Source: a virus. From it: a DNA stretch of 49,549 nt. A program made the translations under genes and the position numbers. How positions within the stretch are numbered: position 1 is the stretch's first letter; every line of letters begins with the position of its first letter. Positions 1 through 7,979 of this stretch are shown piece by piece. The notes beneath the pieces were generated by a model. It was not told where the DNA came from and ran no database searches. It worked only from the letters and a program-made list of their open reading frames with translations. The stretch is taken from positions 1-49,549 of the IMG/VR virus record IMGVR_UViG_3300028392_000094. One strand, written 5' to 3'.

Positions 1-236
1 ACCCAACGATTATTAATATAGTACTTAACATCGTAAATCTTTCTAACAGGCCAAGTTACAAAATCCTGGATATAGCCTAGACCCTCTTCAGCTAGCCAGT
101 AACGAAAATTATGCTTCATCTGTGCCGCAGTGGTCCAGTCGTCCCATTCTTCGGCTGTGCCCGCGCCCAATTTCTTAGTGCCGCGAAGCCAGTCTGCAAA
201 AGGAGTACAGCTCCAGTAGTTGGTGTGTTGTGCCAT
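1..236 (-). CDS. Conserved hypothetical phage protein, partial
   Basis: The reading frame begins at an ATG and runs off the left edge of the window, leaving 78 codons. The visible N-terminus (MAQHTNYWSCTPFADWLRG) is rich in Trp, Tyr and charged residues and has no signal peptide or membrane segment. The segment beginning FRYWLAEEGL resembles uncharacterised proteins of large T4-like phages, but that is recollection rather than a search. Its start lies one base from the stop codon of the Bax-inhibitor-like gene, so the two are probably co-transcribed. I cannot assign a function. Confidence 0.75.
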   Translation of the reverse strand, partial: MAQHTNYWSCTPFADWLRGTKKLGAGTAEEWDDWTTAAQMKHNFRYWLAEEGLGYIQDFVTWPVRKIYDVKYYINNRW

Positions 237-237
237 T

Positions 238-933
238 TTATTTTCTATCTCCAAATAATTGTAACAAGTTAATAAACAAGTTGATAAAGTCCATATAAAG
301 AGTCAACGCACCCGATACTTCTGCGGCTGGACTAGTGTCTACACTCAATTCCTCACGGATCTGTTGTGTGTCGTATGCAGTCAAGCCCATAAAGATTACA
401 ATGGCTAATGCTGAGATGACCATTTGCATTACTGAGCTACCAATAAAGATATTGATGATGCTGGCGATCACAATAGCGATCAATCCAACAAGCATGAACT
501 TGCCAAGACTGTCTAGACTGCGTTTGGTAAAGTAGCCGTACCCACTCATGACAGCAAACAAGATAGCCGCACCCATAAATGCTGACACAATTGACCCCAT
601 AGTGAATAGAGCAAAGATTGTGGCAAAGCTGAGTCCCATCAACGCCGCAAAACCATGTAAACATAACTGTGCTACACTTTTGCTGGGATTGTTACCCAGC
701 ACATAACCAACGCCAAAGATTGCCGCAAGCGGAGAAAAAATCACAATCCACTTCATCACACCTGTAAAAAAGAATGCCAACAACTCTGGGCTAGTACCAA
801 CAAAGTAGCTGACAATCATCGATACAACAACTGCCAGGCTCATGTGTCCATAGACACGTCCCATTGCTTCATTAATTTCACCAGCAGAACGATAATTTAA
901 CAAACCGTTACCTACATAATTTGCACCAAACAT
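238..933 (-). CDS. Bax inhibitor-1 / YccA-like integral membrane protein
   Basis: The 231-residue product has a short cytosolic N-terminus followed by about seven hydrophobic segments, the layout and length of the Bax inhibitor-1 (UPF0005, YccA/YbhL) family. The conserved family region near the end is present, with an ALAIVIFMGLTAYDTQQI stretch and its characteristic TAYDTQ. Bacterial YccA modulates the membrane protease FtsH; related proteins act as ion or calcium leak channels. In a phage it could protect the inner membrane or block FtsH-dependent proteolysis, which is inference. It lies immediately upstream of the partial gene and is preceded by a MazG-like gene. Confidence 0.85.
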   Translation of the reverse strand: MFGANYVGNGLLNYRSAGEINEAMGRVYGHMSLAVVVSMIVSYFVGTSPELLAFFFTGVMKWIVIFSPLAAIFGVGYVLGNNPSKSVAQLCLHGFAALMGLSFATIFALFTMGSIVSAFMGAAILFAVMSGYGYFTKRSLDSLGKFMLVGLIAIVIASIINIFIGSSVMQMVISALAIVIFMGLTAYDTQQIREELSVDTSPAAEVSGALTLYMDFINLFINLLQLFGDRK

Positions 934-943
934 ATTAGTCTCC

Positions 944-1306
944 TTAAATAAATTGTTTAAGATTGGGTGGCACCCAACCCACGGGCTTCAAAACTTTTCC
1001 ATCGTCACGCTTACGAACCTTACCAGTTTCGTGATCTATCTTGGCAAAGTTAGTCTGCATGACTTCCTTCCATGCGCCTTCTGCATCACTACCCATGCTG
1101 TGAATAGCACCGATAGTCACTACCAAGATATCAACTAGTGCATCGAGTGTTTCTACTTGATCATGGTTATTAACAGCTTCGTTAAGTTCTTTATATTCTT
1201 CTTTGATTAGATTAAGATACAATTTAAACTGTTCTTGGTTAAAGCTCTCAACACTTTGGTCGCAAGCCTTCATAAATTTTTCTTGATCTCTAAACGGGTT
1301 TGTCAT
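944..1306 (-). CDS. MazG-like nucleotide pyrophosphohydrolase
   Basis: The 120-residue protein has the all-alpha NTP pyrophosphohydrolase pattern: an EEYKELNEA helix (metal-binding ExxE) followed by ETLDALVDILVV, which supplies the second ExxD-type metal motif. Enzymes of this class hydrolyse (d)NTPs to the monophosphate, and phage MazG proteins have been proposed to clean nucleotide pools or act on ppGpp. The length fits the small phage and HisE-like forms. The C-terminal third contains the common phage extension ending in a VGWVPPNL segment. The preceding reading frame ends at its start codon, suggesting translational coupling. Confidence 0.85.
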   Translation of the reverse strand: MTNPFRDQEKFMKACDQSVESFNQEQFKLYLNLIKEEYKELNEAVNNHDQVETLDALVDILVVTIGAIHSMGSDAEGAWKEVMQTNFAKIDHETGKVRKRDDGKVLKPVGWVPPNLKQFI

Positions 1307-1506
1307 TATGCCATCCTATCTACATTTTGTCCCGGACGATTCATTCGTTGGTTCATTTCAATTCTTTTTTCTTCGTTATCTTTAAGATTTAGTCGAATCC
1401 GTTGTTCTTCTAATCGTAGTTCTTCATGTCGTTTATCTAGCTTTTTAATATCAAGTTGTCGGTACATCTCTGTAGTCTGTGCCGCTACTCTACTAACTTC
1501 GGTCAT
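1306..1506 (-). CDS. Small coiled-coil protein, unknown function
   Basis: This 66-residue protein is almost entirely charged and helical, with heptad-like spacing through its middle (KLDKRHEELRLEEQ), so a coiled coil is likely. It has no signal peptide or cysteine motif. Both ends overlap neighbours: the start overlaps the ligase stop as ATGA and its last base is the first of the MazG-like start. That arrangement, inside an intact operon, is the main reason to accept it. I do not recognise a family. Confidence 0.65.
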   Translation of the reverse strand: MTEVSRVAAQTTEMYRQLDIKKLDKRHEELRLEEQRIRLNLKDNEEKRIEMNQRMNRPGQNVDRMA

Positions 1507-2828
1507 ATTTTCTCTCCTGCTACAAATCCACGGAATCCTTTGAATCGGGGAAACCGCAAACTGTATGTGCCGTCTTGATTCTGTGTTACAGCATCTGCTC
1601 TAACTTCAACAATATTTCCGCTAAGACTATCACGGCTGCTCCAAAAACTATCACGATCAATATCTGTAAAGCCACTGCCAACGTTGACTCTGATTCGTTT
1701 CCCATCATCTTCTCCTTCGCATACTAGCGCACCAAGTTTACCTACATTTTTACCTGTACCTTCTTCTACTGCGACCACTGCTAGACTAACTTCAATGAAT
1801 GGCTTTAACTTCAACCATGCCACACTACGCTTGCATTCATAACCGGCATCGGGATCTTTCAGCATAATACCTTCGTACCCGCCTGCAATGGCCTTGGCAT
1901 TGATTTCTTTGTAGCGATCTTGACCCGCTTCAGTATCCAAATCAATCAGTTCATTTGCAACATAGGTTACATTAGGCAACAATGCTTGATTTTGTTCTAC
2001 CCAAAACTTAACCATGCTACTACGTGTAGTTTGATCTTTATCGTAAATACCTTTTTCAAAATCCTCCAACGGCAGTACATCAAACAGGTTAAGAATAGCA
2101 TCGCCTGCTTCCACATTATCCTTGCGGTGTACTTGCTTCATCAAGTCCTGAAAACTGGAGCTCATAATTTCTCCATCTAATACAACGTCCATACTCTTAC
2201 TAGAACCTTTTAGTTGGATCACGTTTGAAATCTGTTGTGCTATATGAGGAAAGTTAGCAAGCTCTTTACCGTTACGACTGAACATGTCCACACGACCATC
2301 AGCACGAACGATAGTGATAACACGGACACCGTCAAGTTTGACTTCGATAAGTTTCTTGCCGGCGACTTTAGTTTCATGATTAGCACTGTCATGAGCAAGC
2401 TGACAACCAAATACGGGAATAGCGTAGTCAGCATATTTCTTCTCCACTACTTTGTTGATTGTTTTTTCGCTGGTACCACAGCGCAAGTCTTTGATAAGGA
2501 TACGACGATACCACCCATTCCATTCTTTTTTGGTAGCTGACTTCATCATGGCCTGAATCATATCACGTGCTGTATTGCCGGTGATATTGCGAGTGACAAA
2601 GCCAGTAAGAGCGAGAGTAAAACTATCCCAAGGTAAGCCAGGGCCATCTTCATCTGTTTTCTCCGGAACTTGTTTAATACCAAAAGTTATCATAGGATCA
2701 AGAGCCAAGCGACAGCCTTCAAAGAATTCCTTATTACCTGATTGGGCAATAGCTTCAATGATAGCTTCTTTGTTTAGGCGAGAAGGGTGACTTTCCAAAT
2801 CCCAAATATGACTGGCACAAACGCTCAT
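1503..2828 (-). CDS. ATP-dependent DNA ligase
   Basis: The 441-residue protein is a nucleotidyltransferase-superfamily DNA ligase of T4 gp30 size. Motif I is VKLDGVRV with the adenylated lysine at about residue 164. Motif III/IIIa lies near VVLDGEIM, motif IV is GGYEGIMLKDP, and motif V is the WLKLKP stretch before an OB-fold C-terminus. The N-terminal 150 residues are the expected helical DNA-binding region. It would seal nicks during replication, recombination and repair using ATP. It is first in its operon behind a strong sigma70-type promoter, and the small coiled-coil and MazG-like genes follow with overlaps. Confidence 0.95.
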   Translation of the reverse strand: MSVCASHIWDLESHPSRLNKEAIIEAIAQSGNKEFFEGCRLALDPMITFGIKQVPEKTDEDGPGLPWDSFTLALTGFVTRNITGNTARDMIQAMMKSATKKEWNGWYRRILIKDLRCGTSEKTINKVVEKKYADYAIPVFGCQLAHDSANHETKVAGKKLIEVKLDGVRVITIVRADGRVDMFSRNGKELANFPHIAQQISNVIQLKGSSKSMDVVLDGEIMSSSFQDLMKQVHRKDNVEAGDAILNLFDVLPLEDFEKGIYDKDQTTRSSMVKFWVEQNQALLPNVTYVANELIDLDTEAGQDRYKEINAKAIAGGYEGIMLKDPDAGYECKRSVAWLKLKPFIEVSLAVVAVEEGTGKNVGKLGALVCEGEDDGKRIRVNVGSGFTDIDRDSFWSSRDSLSGNIVEVRADAVTQNQDGTYSLRFPRFKGFRGFVAGEKI

Positions 2829-2860
2829 TTCGACTCCAATAATTAACTGTTTAAGTGTAT

Positions 2861-2889
2861 ATTATACAGAGTAATTATCAGTATGTCAA
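2861..2889 (-). promoter_or_regulatory. Sigma70-type promoter for the DNA ligase operon
   Basis: On the minus strand a perfect TTGACA is separated by 17 bp from a perfect TATAAT, with the ligase start about 33 bp further on. Confidence 0.85.
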
Positions 2890-3603
2890 GTGGTTTGTGG
2901 TCTTAAATGGTTTACCGTTAGCGGCATTTTCCAAATTACGCAGGATTAAATTTCTCATTCTGCGTATGATTGGATGGTTGTGATTCCACTCAAAAACTTT
3001 TAAGTAATCATTCCAAGTGGAGTTTTTATGTCTGCGACATTGATTAGAATCTAAGTAATGAGCAACAGCGGTAGGATCGTACCCGAATCTATCAACTAGC
3101 TCACACGCACAATTAAATGCGTGAGCACCCATTTCATCCCTGTCGCCGTAGTATTCTTGCTTTTTACGATCTTTGGCGTATTCTGCTGTACTTTGATAAC
3201 CTGGGATATTTTTAAAATTTCTAGCTCGAAATTGACGTTGATGTACAATTTCATGTAGCACAACATCGGCAAATCTCACAGCCATGCGCTTAAATCGATG
3301 TTGGGTAAGTTTAAGTTTCTTGTCAGCAGGATTGTAATTAAAATTGACTTCTATAGCAGGCAATTTTTTTCGATCCAACTCGCTATAATATACCCCACCC
3401 ATAAAAACAAAACCAGGAGTAGTGGGCGCATATAGGCATTTTTTAAGTTTAAGCGGCATGTGTGCTTTAACATGTCTAATAATGCGTTTTTGGATTTGAC
3501 TAGGAGATAGTTCTTTGCCCACTATTTCACCGTTAAGCGAGTAGAACATAGAGTAGAGATTACTGCGGGTTAATTCCGACCAATCGTACGGCAGTTGGGC
3601 CAT
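2878..3603 (-). CDS. HExxH zinc metallopeptidase-like protein (SprT-like)
   Basis: The 241-residue protein carries a VVLHEIVHQRQF helix (HExxH, His117 and His121), the signature of zinc metallopeptidases. A downstream DRDEMGAHAF segment could supply the third zinc ligand. The layout recalls SprT/Spartan-like proteases and the uncharacterised HExxH proteins of T4-like phages. There is no signal peptide, so it should act in the cytoplasm. A second protein of the same design lies at 11914-12582 and a third at 30323-30721. Its last residues overlap the ligase promoter. A TATAAATA box precedes it. The substrate is unknown. Confidence 0.75.
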   Translation of the reverse strand: MAQLPYDWSELTRSNLYSMFYSLNGEIVGKELSPSQIQKRIIRHVKAHMPLKLKKCLYAPTTPGFVFMGGVYYSELDRKKLPAIEVNFNYNPADKKLKLTQHRFKRMAVRFADVVLHEIVHQRQFRARNFKNIPGYQSTAEYAKDRKKQEYYGDRDEMGAHAFNCACELVDRFGYDPTAVAHYLDSNQCRRHKNSTWNDYLKVFEWNHNHPIIRRMRNLILRNLENAANGKPFKTTNHLTY

Positions 3604-3623
3604 GACACACTCCTAGATGTAAC

Positions 3624-3631
3624 TATTTATA
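3624..3631 (-). promoter_or_regulatory. T4-late-like promoter box
   Basis: The minus strand reads TATAAATA, the core recognised by the T4 gp55 late sigma factor, about 20 bp upstream of the HExxH gene start. No good -35 element lies at the usual distance. Confidence 0.6.
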
Positions 3632-3672
3632 GTATACTAGGGTGTCCAATTATCTACATACTTTATGGTGGA

Positions 3673-4461
3673 TTAAATGCCTCTAATCCAGTATTTGTCC
3701 GGTACCCAATCTAAGTTTTTAGAATACTTGCTTCTTAGATGTGAATGGAATACTGTGTTTTTTAGGAGATCCTGAGCGACTCCTGCCCAGTCGGCATCTG
3801 GAATAATATCTAGTTTTGGTGCTAGATAAGTGCGCATATAATTATAGTGCGCCTCTGGAGTAGGATGCGGATCAACATAATCAACTATCTTGCCAGTTTG
3901 CGATTCCCACTCTTCGTTTTTACAAGTAAACTTAGGATATCGATTAATGAAGAAATTGTTTAACGGAGGAGACCACTTGTCTGTAGAAAATATAGATCTA
4001 TATTTTTCTAGCTTTGGAAATTGATCGATTGATCCTGCTAGATCATTCATAGTAAACATCAGCCATTTACATGGCAATGTTTCTAACAGTGCAGTAGCTA
4101 GTTTAATAAAGTTAAATGAATGCATCATAAAACTTTCTTCTTGCCAATAATGCTCAACCCAGGATTTGGGATACTGTGGATTAAGTAATACACTACCACC
4201 ACAGTTCCATCCGGTTGGTTCCCAATTTTTATTAGAGTGTATATCAAATCGGTGAAAGTCAGTCCACTGTACTACAATGGTGTCGTCTTGGGTAATCTCA
4301 TTGGTAACGACTAGTTCAGTAAGCCTTTCTGCAATCGCACGATTACCTAGACCACTGTTACCCCAATTTTCAAAGTGATCATATTCTTTGCCAAGCATGT
4401 CAGCCCAAGTTGGCCAATGATACTTGGTAAAGCTACAACCTACAACAAACAGTCGCTTCAT
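3673..4461 (-). CDS. SGNH/GDSL-hydrolase-like protein
   Basis: The 262-residue protein shows the SGNH blocks: block I is VVGCSFT with the candidate nucleophile serine near residue 11, a GNSGLGN segment supplies the glycine block, and DPHPTPEAH near the C-terminus is block V with the catalytic Asp and His. It lacks a signal peptide. SGNH enzymes are esterases, lipases or acetyl-transferring hydrolases; relatives in large phages are uncharacterised. The start codon overlaps the ClpP stop by four bases (ATGA), so the two are probably translated together. A role in modifying a polysaccharide or protein acyl group is possible but unproven. Confidence 0.75.
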   Translation of the reverse strand: MKRLFVVGCSFTKYHWPTWADMLGKEYDHFENWGNSGLGNRAIAERLTELVVTNEITQDDTIVVQWTDFHRFDIHSNKNWEPTGWNCGGSVLLNPQYPKSWVEHYWQEESFMMHSFNFIKLATALLETLPCKWLMFTMNDLAGSIDQFPKLEKYRSIFSTDKWSPPLNNFFINRYPKFTCKNEEWESQTGKIVDYVDPHPTPEAHYNYMRTYLAPKLDIIPDADWAGVAQDLLKNTVFHSHLRSKYSKNLDWVPDKYWIRGI

Positions 4462-5045
4462 CGTTTGGTAATAATTTCGTCAATCAATCCAAAATCCAAC
4501 GCTTCTTGGGCACTCATAAAGTTATCACGTTCCATACCTGCATGGAACTGTTCAAACGTCTTGCCCTTGCTGTTGTGGTTAACATAGATCTGTGTCAAGT
4601 TCTTTTTCATCTTGATGATTTCATTTACTTGAATTTCCATATCTGTAGCTTGTCCGCCGGCACCGCCCGAAGGTTGGTGAATCATGTGTCTAGCGTTTGG
4701 TAGCATTTTACGCTTGCCAGGCGCTCCAGCAGTGGCGAGCAAGGAGCCCATACTGCAAGCCTGACCCATAACCACTGTGCAAACGTCAGGTTTGATAAAT
4801 TGCATTGTGTCGTAGATAGCCATGCCGGCAGTAACTACACCCCCAGGACTATTGATGAAAAAAGTAATGTCCTCATTTCCTTGACTTTCTAAAAATAGTA
4901 GCTGTGCTACCAGTAAGCTGGCGCTATGCTCATGCACTTCTGTATCCAACATCACAATACGATCTTTGAGTAGTCGACTGTAGATGTCATAACTGCGTTC
5001 TCCGCGAGCTTCTTGCTCGATTACCATGGGTACTAAATTTGGCAT
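4458..5045 (-). CDS. clpP: ATP-dependent Clp protease proteolytic subunit
   Basis: At 195 residues this is a full-length ClpP. The catalytic triad is visible: Ser98 in GQACSMGS, His123 in HMIHQPSGG, and an Asp at about 174 in [16 protein letters not shown]. The FINSPGG substrate-binding strand is intact. ClpP forms a tetradecameric barrel fed by an AAA+ unfoldase; no ClpX or ClpA is present here, so it would use host unfoldases or compete with host ClpP. It starts one base after the peroxiredoxin stop. Phage ClpP proteins are known in large marine and freshwater phages. Confidence 0.95.
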   Translation of the reverse strand: MPNLVPMVIEQEARGERSYDIYSRLLKDRIVMLDTEVHEHSASLLVAQLLFLESQGNEDITFFINSPGGVVTAGMAIYDTMQFIKPDVCTVVMGQACSMGSLLATAGAPGKRKMLPNARHMIHQPSGGAGGQATDMEIQVNEIIKMKKNLTQIYVNHNSKGKTFEQFHAGMERDNFMSAQEALDFGLIDEIITKR

Positions 5046-5046
5046 A

Positions 5047-5571
5047 TTATCCTTTAAGGTATTTCATAACAGATTCTGGACTGGACATGCCATATGGATC
5101 CGGGTCAGTGTCACTGGCAGCTGGCTCGATGAACATGTGCTGTACTTGTCCGTTATCAATGATAGCGGCGTAGCGGCGACTGCGTTTGCCAAAGCCGATA
5201 GCACTCATGTCAACTGTCATGCCCATGCCTTCTGTGAACGCACCCGCACCGTCCGGAATCGGATGTACATTTTGAATATCTAATGCACGGGCCCATTCGT
5301 TCATGACAAATGCATCGTTAACTGAGATGCAATAGATATCATCGATACCCTGTGCCCTGAAGTCTTCATACTGCTCTTCAAATCCCGGTAGTTGATATGT
5401 GGAGCAGGTAGGTGTAAATGCACCGGGCAGGCTGAATACCACTACTCGTTTGTTGGCAAACAAGTCATCGGTTGTTTTAAAAACAAATTGGCCTCCGATT
5501 GGGCAACCACCGTCTTCTGGTGTTTCGTCGCCTTCGCGAAATGCGAATGTTACATTAGGTACTTGTGTCAT
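5047..5571 (-). CDS. Peroxiredoxin (Prx5 type)
   Basis: The 174-residue thioredoxin-fold protein has the peroxidatic motif PGAFTPTC with Cys56, followed by [10 protein letters not shown], typical of the Prx5 / hybrid-Prx branch. A resolving cysteine is not obvious, so it may be a 1-Cys enzyme recycled by glutathione or glutaredoxin. It reduces hydrogen peroxide and alkyl hydroperoxides in the cytoplasm. Its first codons overlap the end of the upstream glycosylase gene by 17 bases and it is tightly linked to ClpP downstream, suggesting a stress-protection cassette. Confidence 0.92.
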   Translation of the reverse strand: MTQVPNVTFAFREGDETPEDGGCPIGGQFVFKTTDDLFANKRVVVFSLPGAFTPTCSTYQLPGFEEQYEDFRAQGIDDIYCISVNDAFVMNEWARALDIQNVHPIPDGAGAFTEGMGMTVDMSAIGFGKRSRRYAAIIDNGQVQHMFIEPAASDTDPDPYGMSSPESVMKYLKG

Positions 5572-5974
5572 ATATTTCCTCTTCTAAATATCTTTTCAAT
5601 TCTTTGTCTGTGGGTTCTACACTATAGTTGTGTTTGAAAAATATCTCGTAACTGTCACTACCATATTTTCCAATACCATACAGCATTGTAGCATCTTCAC
5701 CATTCCAGGTCAAGTAGTCTTTACTCATTCGGACTAATCTTTCATATCGCACATTCATCATGCCAAGGGGTGCCAGTATGGTTTTGACAAAGTCCTCATC
5801 GGCCTTGAGTAGGGCATGCGGCGTAGGAAACCAATAAAGGAATTCGGGCAAGGTCAGCTTTACTGGTTTGCGACCAGTTTGGTTCAGCATGATCACCCCC
5901 ACCATGTGTTCCCAGCTATTGCTGATCTGTTGTTGCACCATTAGGTCATCACGCAGGGGTTCAAAGAACTTCAT
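5555..5974 (-). CDS. MBD4-like HhH-GPD DNA glycosylase
   Basis: This 139-residue protein matches the glycosylase domain of MBD4 along its length: MVGVIMLNQTGRKPV corresponds to the LNRTSGK helix, LAPLGMMNVRYERL to the next helix, and LYGIGKYGSDSYEIF to the helix-hairpin-helix plus catalytic region, with Asp107 as the expected catalytic aspartate. MBD4 removes thymine or uracil mispaired with guanine. There is no methyl-CpG-binding domain and no Fe-S cluster cysteine set. A phage copy could repair deaminated cytosines or act on modified bases. The match is from memory of the human sequence. Confidence 0.75.
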   Translation of the reverse strand: MKFFEPLRDDLMVQQQISNSWEHMVGVIMLNQTGRKPVKLTLPEFLYWFPTPHALLKADEDFVKTILAPLGMMNVRYERLVRMSKDYLTWNGEDATMLYGIGKYGSDSYEIFFKHNYSVEPTDKELKRYLEEEIYDTST

Positions 5975-6192
5975 CGCATAGCATCCATTGTTAATTCTTT
6001 TCCGTAAACATGCGCTACAGGTTTAAGCCAACCATTTTCATATGCTTGTGCTATAATTTTTTTATAGTTTGAAGGACAATCCTTAGAGATTTCTATACTA
6101 GCTCGTTGACACACTGTAAATGTATCTTTGAGTAAGAACTTTGGATCTCCAGGGCGGATAGTTCTAATATTAGATTCAGCTGTTGTGAACAT
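5971..6192 (-). CDS. Small conserved phage protein
   Basis: The likely start is the ATG giving MFTTAESNIRTIRPGDP, 73 residues, rather than a longer frame that would run far into the upstream gene; the chosen start overlaps it by 17 bases. It contains DTFTVCQRASIEISKDCP with two cysteines and a helical middle (YKKIIAQAYENGWLKPV). The end overlaps the glycosylase start as ATGA. I recall similar short proteins in T4-like phages of aquatic bacteria but no function. Confidence 0.65.
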   Translation of the reverse strand: MFTTAESNIRTIRPGDPKFLLKDTFTVCQRASIEISKDCPSNYKKIIAQAYENGWLKPVAHVYGKELTMDAMR

Positions 6193-6634
6193 TAGATGTG
6201 TCGTACGTTTTAAAAAAGATGTCTTTCTTAACCGGGCCGTAATCACCCGGGCCATGCCTAACAATATAGTCATTACCTTTAGTATATGCAAGGTCGCCCC
6301 ATGTTGCATGGATAACACCGTCGTGATCTGCTAGTTTAGCATGTTTGTGGATCAGCTTGGGAGTACCAGTACCATCTTTGTTGTCATGATACTTGCTGTG
6401 GAAATTATCAGGATCCAACGGCCAAAATTCTCCTTTAGCGCCTGGCCCCATGATGTAATGGCCGACTTTGTGTGGCACTGGGCCTTCTAGTGTTTTAGTA
6501 ACACCATCGCTATCAGCAATGGTATAAGGCACTGGATTGCTAAGTTTGTGGGTTTCAAAACTACCGTGAGCAAACCACTCATCGGTAATTCCTTTATCCA
6601 TAGACTCTACAATGTTAATGTATTCTCTAATCAT
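6176..6634 (-). CDS. Conserved hypothetical phage protein
   Basis: The 152-residue soluble protein is rich in Gly, His and Asp, with ADSDGVTKTLEGPVPHKVGHYI, KGEFWPLDP and a C-terminal RHGPGDYGPVKKDIFF segment. The pattern suggests a compact beta fold, perhaps a cupin-like or PGDYGPV-type protein seen in phages. The start overlaps the stop of the lipoprotein gene (ATGA). No catalytic motif is recognisable. Confidence 0.7.
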   Translation of the reverse strand: MIREYINIVESMDKGITDEWFAHGSFETHKLSNPVPYTIADSDGVTKTLEGPVPHKVGHYIMGPGAKGEFWPLDPDNFHSKYHDNKDGTGTPKLIHKHAKLADHDGVIHATWGDLAYTKGNDYIVRHGPGDYGPVKKDIFFKTYDTSNVHNS

Positions 6635-7191
6635 TGAGGTTTGTCCAATTCTTTAAATGCTTCTGGAGCACGACGAGCCATTTGTTCATTGAGCTTGGCC
6701 TGTTCTTTGGCCTTGCGTAGAATATTTGCATCACCTGTAGGCAATGCTACTAACACGTAAACACGGAAACGAGTTCCTTCTGCCACACGTTTAATTTCTT
6801 TGATTTCTACGCCTGTAAGATCAACACGATCGCAACTGGTACGCAATGCCATTTCTGACAATTCTGTACTGGCTCGCTCAGTATCTGCACGATAGATCTT
6901 TGTACGCTGACTTGCAGTACCGCCAGCCGCCATACAAATCTTGCCATATGCATCTGCTTTGGCTTTAATATCGGCCATGCTAAAGTCTGCACTAACAGCT
7001 GAGCCAGCTTCATAAATTGCACTGTTGCTTATAGGAACTTCGGTCATCCACTTGGGAGCCTTGTCAATTGCCTTTTCAACGTGGCGTTCTTGACGCTCAC
7101 GTTCGTTATCAGCACGTTTTTGATACGGATCAGTTGTGCCACAGGCGGCTAAAATTGCCACGACAGGGATCAGCAATAGAGTTTTTTTCAT
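6631..7191 (-). CDS. LPP20-like lipoprotein
   Basis: The 186-residue product starts with a lipoprotein signal (MKKTLLLIPVVAILAAC, lipobox LAAC, Cys17), a charged coiled linker, then PKWMTEVP and a GSAVSADFSMADIKAKA helix typical of the LPP20 / FlgP-like lipoprotein family. It should be lipidated and held in the outer or inner membrane facing the periplasm. It begins one base from the end of the entericidin-like gene and forms part of a four-gene envelope cluster. It may alter the host envelope during infection or be carried on the virion; the sequence does not decide. Confidence 0.75.
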   Translation of the reverse strand: MKKTLLLIPVVAILAACGTTDPYQKRADNERERQERHVEKAIDKAPKWMTEVPISNSAIYEAGSAVSADFSMADIKAKADAYGKICMAAGGTASQRTKIYRADTERASTELSEMALRTSCDRVDLTGVEIKEIKRVAEGTRFRVYVLVALPTGDANILRKAKEQAKLNEQMARRAPEAFKELDKPQ

Positions 7192-7192
7192 G

Positions 7193-7321
7193 TTAGTTTC
7201 CTACTTTCTTAATGTAATTGCCAGCTTTGTTTAAATCTTCACCAGCGCCTGAAACTGCGCCACCAATTGTACCACAAGCGGTAAGTGTCATTACTACTAA
7301 AATCAAAATTACCTTTTTCAT
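7193..7321 (-). CDS. Entericidin-like small lipoprotein
   Basis: A 42-residue peptide (MKKVILILVVMTLTACGTIG and on) has a lipobox ending at Cys16 and a short amphipathic helix, GEDLNKAGNYIKKVG, as in entericidin A/B. Entericidins are tiny membrane lipoproteins; EcnA/EcnB form an antidote/toxin pair affecting membrane integrity. The next gene upstream encodes another 42-residue membrane peptide and overlaps this start by four bases (ATGA), inviting comparison with that pair. The function in a phage could be envelope destabilisation. Identification rests on length, lipobox and the GE.(x)nAG.xI pattern. Confidence 0.7.
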   Translation of the reverse strand: MKKVILILVVMTLTACGTIGGAVSGAGEDLNKAGNYIKKVGN

Positions 7322-7446
7322 TTTGCCAACTCCTGACTCTGTGTTTTAACTGTGTCTACGCCCTTGTCCAACATTTTAGCGATGCCGGAGAATCCAACAG
7401 TTGCCAAAACAAGTCCAAAGACTGTACCTAAAATAAATGCCTTCAT
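7318..7446 (-). CDS. Small single-pass membrane protein
   Basis: The 42-residue peptide begins MKAFILGTVFGLVLATVGF, a single hydrophobic segment, followed by an amphipathic tail SGIAKMLDKGVDTVKTQSQEL. It lacks a lipobox cysteine. It is first in the envelope operon behind a sigma70-type promoter and is translationally coupled by ATGA to the entericidin-like gene. Similar short membrane peptides occur in large phages, function unknown; holin, antiholin or partner of the entericidin-like peptide are possibilities. Confidence 0.65.
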   Translation of the reverse strand: MKAFILGTVFGLVLATVGFSGIAKMLDKGVDTVKTQSQELAK

Positions 7447-7476
7447 AACTGCCTCTCTGTGTGTTAATGTGTATGT

Positions 7477-7505
7477 ATTGTAACTGACTATTGCTCAAAT
7501 GTCAA
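7477..7505 (-). promoter_or_regulatory. Sigma70-type promoter for the small lipoprotein operon
   Basis: TTGACA, 17 bp, TACAAT on the minus strand, followed by a leader containing CACACAGAGAGG just before the start codon. Confidence 0.85.
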
Positions 7506-7521
7506 GAATCAGTTTTGCCAA

Positions 7522-7920
7522 TCAGCTATCTTTACGCAGACAAGCAATGTTAGCCTGTGTGTTAAAAGTTCCGCCAATATCTAACAGAAGATTTTTTCGA
7601 GCACGTTCACGAGCATAGTAGCAAAGGCTTTCTAGTTGCTCTAGCCCGGTCTCAGTTTCTTCCAAATGATGAACTTCGCCGTCTACAGTAATATCAAATC
7701 TTACTGTACACTCGCCCTTATTGCCCCAATCAAATTTATCTTTAACCAAATTAGTTATTGGACCAACTTTATGTTGGGTAACTAGTGTGCTAGATGTTTC
7801 CGTAACACACCCGTCTTGATCCGGTTTAATGTATTTGATCTGCGCAACAGATGAAATTGGCTCGGGCGTAGGACCGCACCCAACTAATAGTATAGCAAGC
7901 ACCATTGGCAACGTTTTCAT
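7522..7920 (-). CDS. Putative lipoprotein, unknown function
   Basis: The 132-residue protein has a lipoprotein signal peptide (MKTLPMVLAILLVGC, Cys15), then a Pro-rich linker and a beta-rich domain with four further cysteines that could form disulfides in the periplasm. DITVDGEVHHLEETETGLEQLE is the only distinctive stretch. It has its own sigma70-type promoter. I do not recognise the family. It is one of three lipoproteins within 1.3 kb. Confidence 0.7.
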   Translation of the reverse strand: MKTLPMVLAILLVGCGPTPEPISSVAQIKYIKPDQDGCVTETSSTLVTQHKVGPITNLVKDKFDWGNKGECTVRFDITVDGEVHHLEETETGLEQLESLCYYARERARKNLLLDIGGTFNTQANIACLRKDS

Positions 7921-7950
7921 TTTAACTTTCTATCTTGTTACGATACAAGT

Positions 7951-7979
7951 ATTATAAATGAATTACTGGTACTTGTCAT
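7951..7979 (-). promoter_or_regulatory. Sigma70-type promoter for the lipoprotein gene at 7522-7920
   Basis: ATGACA, 17 bp, TATAAT on the minus strand; one mismatch in the -35 box. Confidence 0.75.

Noticed and set aside
335-535. Plus-strand frames opposite the Bax-inhibitor, ligase and other minus-strand genes
   Set aside because: They are shadows of well-supported genes, with no ribosome sites or recognisable domains.
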